Assembly: GCA_900313465.1 (NCBI GenBank)
Contig: OMRU01000050.1
Span: 1-7,786, forward strand
Reading direction: 5' to 3'
Length of the DNA: 7,786 nucleotides
From: an uncultured Clostridia bacterium
GTDB taxonomy: Bacteria > Bacillota_I > Bacilli_A > RFN20 > CAG-288
Numbering within the stretch: the first letter of the stretch is position 1; every line of letters begins with the position of its first letter. The position numbers and the translations under genes were made by a program. Below are positions 6,241-7,786 of this stretch, one piece after another. The notes beneath the pieces are model-generated. The model saw only the letters and a program-made list of their open reading frames with translations, did no database searches and had not been told where the DNA came from.

Positions 6241-7533
6241 TTACTTGATTCCAACTCTCTTATAGATGTAATTGACGTTCTTCATGTAATAATCCAGAGT
6301 GAAGCAATCATCGATTTCCTTATCACTGAGAAGAGAAGAAACTTTGCTATCAGCCTTTAATAAGTCGATATAGTCTTTATCTTCCTCTAAGGCTTTCATG
6401 GCAATCGGCTGAACTGTATCATAAGCTTCTTCTCTGACTAAGCCTTTAGAAATCAGGGCATATAACACTCTCTGAGCAAAGATGACACCCTTGGTAAGAT
6501 AGATATCTTTTAACATCTTATCAGGATAGACCATCAGATTTTCTAAGATGCCCTTGAATCTTACAAGCATGTAGTCAAGAAGTTCGGTGGCATCAGGAAG
6601 GATGATACGTTCCGTAGAAGAATGAGAGATATCTCTTTCATGCCACAAAGCGATATTGTCATAAGAAGTCATCATATAGCCGCGAATTACTCTGGCACAT
6701 CCACAGATATTCTCACTGGAGATCGGATTTCTCTTATGTGGCATAGCCGAGGAACCTTTCTGACCTTTGGAGAAGGCTTCTTCTACTTCCTTGACTTCCT
6801 GACGGGAAAGATGTCTTACTTCTAAAGCCATCTTTTCTAGTTCGCTTGCCACTAAAGCAAGAGCAGAAAGATAAGCAGCATGTCTATCTCTCTGAATGAC
6901 CTGAGTAGAGATGGCAGCGTGATTGATACCAAGACCAGCGCAGACATATTCTTCCACTTGTGGTGGAAGGTTAGCAAAGTTGCCAACGGCACCAGAGAGT
7001 TTACCAACCTGCACGTTTTCACAAGCACGGACGAATTCTTCTCTGATACGAGTCATATCCGAAAACCACAAGGCCCATTTCAAACCAAAGGAAGTGATAT
7101 CGGCGTGCATACCATGGGTTCTACCGATACATGGTGTATTTTCAAACTCCAAGGCTCTCTTCTTTAAGACCTTCATCAGGTCATCGATATCCTTGAGCAA
7201 GATTTCATTGGCACATTTGAGAAGATAACCATTGGCGGTATCCACGACATCCGTAGAAGTCAAACCATAATGAATCCACTTTTTTTCTTCACCAAGAGAT
7301 TCACCAACCGCTCTGGTAAACGCCACGACATCATGCTTGGTGACCTGTTCAATTTCCTTGATACGGGAAACTTCAAAGGTCGCTTTATCCAACTTTGGAA
7401 GATCCTCTTTAGGAACAACACCAAGTTCCGACCAGGCTCTGGCATTCAAGATTTCCACCTTTAAATAGGCAGCAAACTTGTTTTCCTCAGTCCAGATGTC
7501 ACGCATGCATTTTCTAGAATAACGTTCAATCAT
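6241..7533 (-). CDS. purB: Adenylosuccinate lyase
   Basis: This 430-residue cytoplasmic enzyme of the fumarase/aspartase superfamily works twice in purine synthesis: it releases fumarate from SAICAR to give AICAR, and from adenylosuccinate to give AMP. The start MIERYSRKCMRDIW is typical of the family. Catalytic-site elements are all present: KHDVVAFTR with H68, the IHYGLTSTDVVDTA segment with H88 and the TSxD loop (87-100), GRTHGMHA with H140 (137-144), and the flexible signature loop GSSAMPHKRNP (260-270) carrying the catalytic serine. The length equals the usual short bacterial form (about 430). The ATG at 7533 is chosen because AAGGAG lies 6 bases upstream and the protein then begins as its relatives do. 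A longer reading frame to 7605 would add 24 residues that lie over the purD coding sequence. It follows purD with a 10-base gap and is the last gene before a terminator. Confidence 0.97.
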   Translation of the reverse strand: MIERYSRKCMRDIWTEENKFAAYLKVEILNARAWSELGVVPKEDLPKLDKATFEVSRIKEIEQVTKHDVVAFTRAVGESLGEEKKWIHYGLTSTDVVDTANGYLLKCANEILLKDIDDLMKVLKKRALEFENTPCIGRTHGMHADITSFGLKWALWFSDMTRIREEFVRACENVQVGKLSGAVGNFANLPPQVEEYVCAGLGINHAAISTQVIQRDRHAAYLSALALVASELEKMALEVRHLSRQEVKEVEEAFSKGQKGSSAMPHKRNPISSENICGCARVIRGYMMTSYDNIALWHERDISHSSTERIILPDATELLDYMLVRFKGILENLMVYPDKMLKDIYLTKGVIFAQRVLYALISKGLVREEAYDTVQPIAMKALEEDKDYIDLLKADSKVSSLLSDKEIDDCFTLDYYMKNVNYIYKRVGIK

Positions 7534-7539
7534 GATTAA

Positions 7540-7545
7540 CTCCTT
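7540..7545 (-). promoter_or_regulatory. purB ribosome binding site overlapping the purD stop
   Basis: On the minus strand the bases read TAAGGAG. TAA (7546-7544) ends purD, and AAGGAG (7545-7540) is the Shine-Dalgarno for purB, 6 bases from its ATG. The overlap suggests translational coupling, with ribosomes finishing purD placed to start purB. Confidence 0.85.
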
Positions 7546-7786
7546 ATATGGCCCAGTGTCCGATATCATGACGATAGAAGAGATTATCAGAATCGATCTT
7601 CTCAATATCCTTTAAGGCAAGTTCTCTTGCCTCTTTGACACTGTCTGCCTTTTCTACAATGATCATGACTCTACCACCGTAGTTATAAAGCTGACCATCG
7701 ACAATTTTAACACCCATAGCATACACCTTACCAGTGACTTTTTCTAAACCGTGGATCGGATGCATCTTTTCATAGCTTCCCGGATA
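7544..7786 (-). CDS. purD: Phosphoribosylamine-glycine ligase, C-terminal fragment (5' end beyond right edge)
   Basis: The last 80 residues of PurD (GAR synthetase) are present. This ATP-grasp enzyme joins glycine to 5-phosphoribosylamine in the second step of purine synthesis. The frame is open to the window edge and begins YPGSYEK, the conserved 'GYPGxYxKG' segment of the family. It continues with GGRVMIIV (residues about 38-45, the conserved GGRVLxV strand), then a helix with SVKEARELAL, and ends with LFYRHDIGHWAI, the hallmark 'FYRxDIGxxA' C-terminus. The frame therefore starts upstream of the internal ATG at 7765, which is not the gene start. It is transcribed ahead of purB and ends with the stop that overlaps the purB ribosome site. 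The ATP-binding and catalytic parts lie outside the window. Confidence 0.93.
   Translation of the reverse strand, partial: YPGSYEKMHPIHGLEKVTGKVYAMGVKIVDGQLYNYGGRVMIIVEKADSVKEARELALKDIEKIDSDNLFYRHDIGHWAI

Noticed and set aside
6622..7464. Several plus-strand frames and one minus-strand frame inside purB
   Set aside because: All are antisense or out-of-frame shadows of a fully intact, conserved purB.
7534..7605. 24-residue N-terminal extension of PurB
   Set aside because: It lies over the 3' end of purD. The ATG at 7533 has its own AAGGAG, and PurB proteins start with the IERY segment.
1..7786. A defence system, mobile element or new multi-gene cluster
   Set aside because: No transposase, integrase, nuclease, toxin-antitoxin pair, CRISPR repeat or shared operon is seen. 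The genes lie in separate units each with its own terminator.

Overview
This window looks like a chromosomal segment of a low-to-moderate-GC member of the Bacillota. The gene families, Shine-Dalgarno sites of the AAGGAGG type, a lipobox lipoprotein and hairpin-plus-U terminators all fit. An uncultured gut Erysipelotrichia/Bacilli lineage is my best guess, but this is inference only. TGA is used as a stop (end of the lipoprotein gene) and visible tryptophans are TGG, so the standard bacterial code applies and a Mycoplasma-type code is unlikely.

Layout, left to right. (1) 1-206, minus strand: the N-terminal end of a MATE-family membrane exporter that runs off the left edge. (2) 207-431: divergent intergenic region with candidate promoters for both directions. 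(3) 432-1880, plus: a 482-residue membrane-anchored extracytoplasmic protein of unknown function, with a faint resemblance to YpmS/DUF2140 proteins, closed by its own terminator. (4) 1962-3317, plus: a self-contained phosphofructokinase unit made of a promoter, a perfect 18-bp palindrome just after the expected transcription start, the gene, and a terminator. Active-site residues point to a pyrophosphate-dependent enzyme. (5) 3318-3539: an AT-rich spacer ending in a promoter and a second dyad. (6) 3540-6146, plus: an 868-residue lipoprotein of unknown function with a helical N-terminal half and a C-terminal half that appears to contain repeated Ig-like beta modules. (7) 6165-6236: two back-to-back terminators between convergent units. 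(8) 6241-7786, minus: purB preceded by the 3' end of purD, the end of a purine biosynthesis operon with the purB ribosome binding site overlapping the purD stop.

The genes do not form one obvious pathway. They are separate transcription units: transport, envelope proteins, glycolysis and purine synthesis. I see no CRISPR array, transposon, tRNA, rRNA or phage signature. The most unusual items are the two uncharacterised surface proteins either side of the phosphofructokinase gene, and the fact that each of the three plus-strand genes carries a different inverted repeat at or next to its ribosome binding site. I do not see a demonstrable new multi-gene system here.
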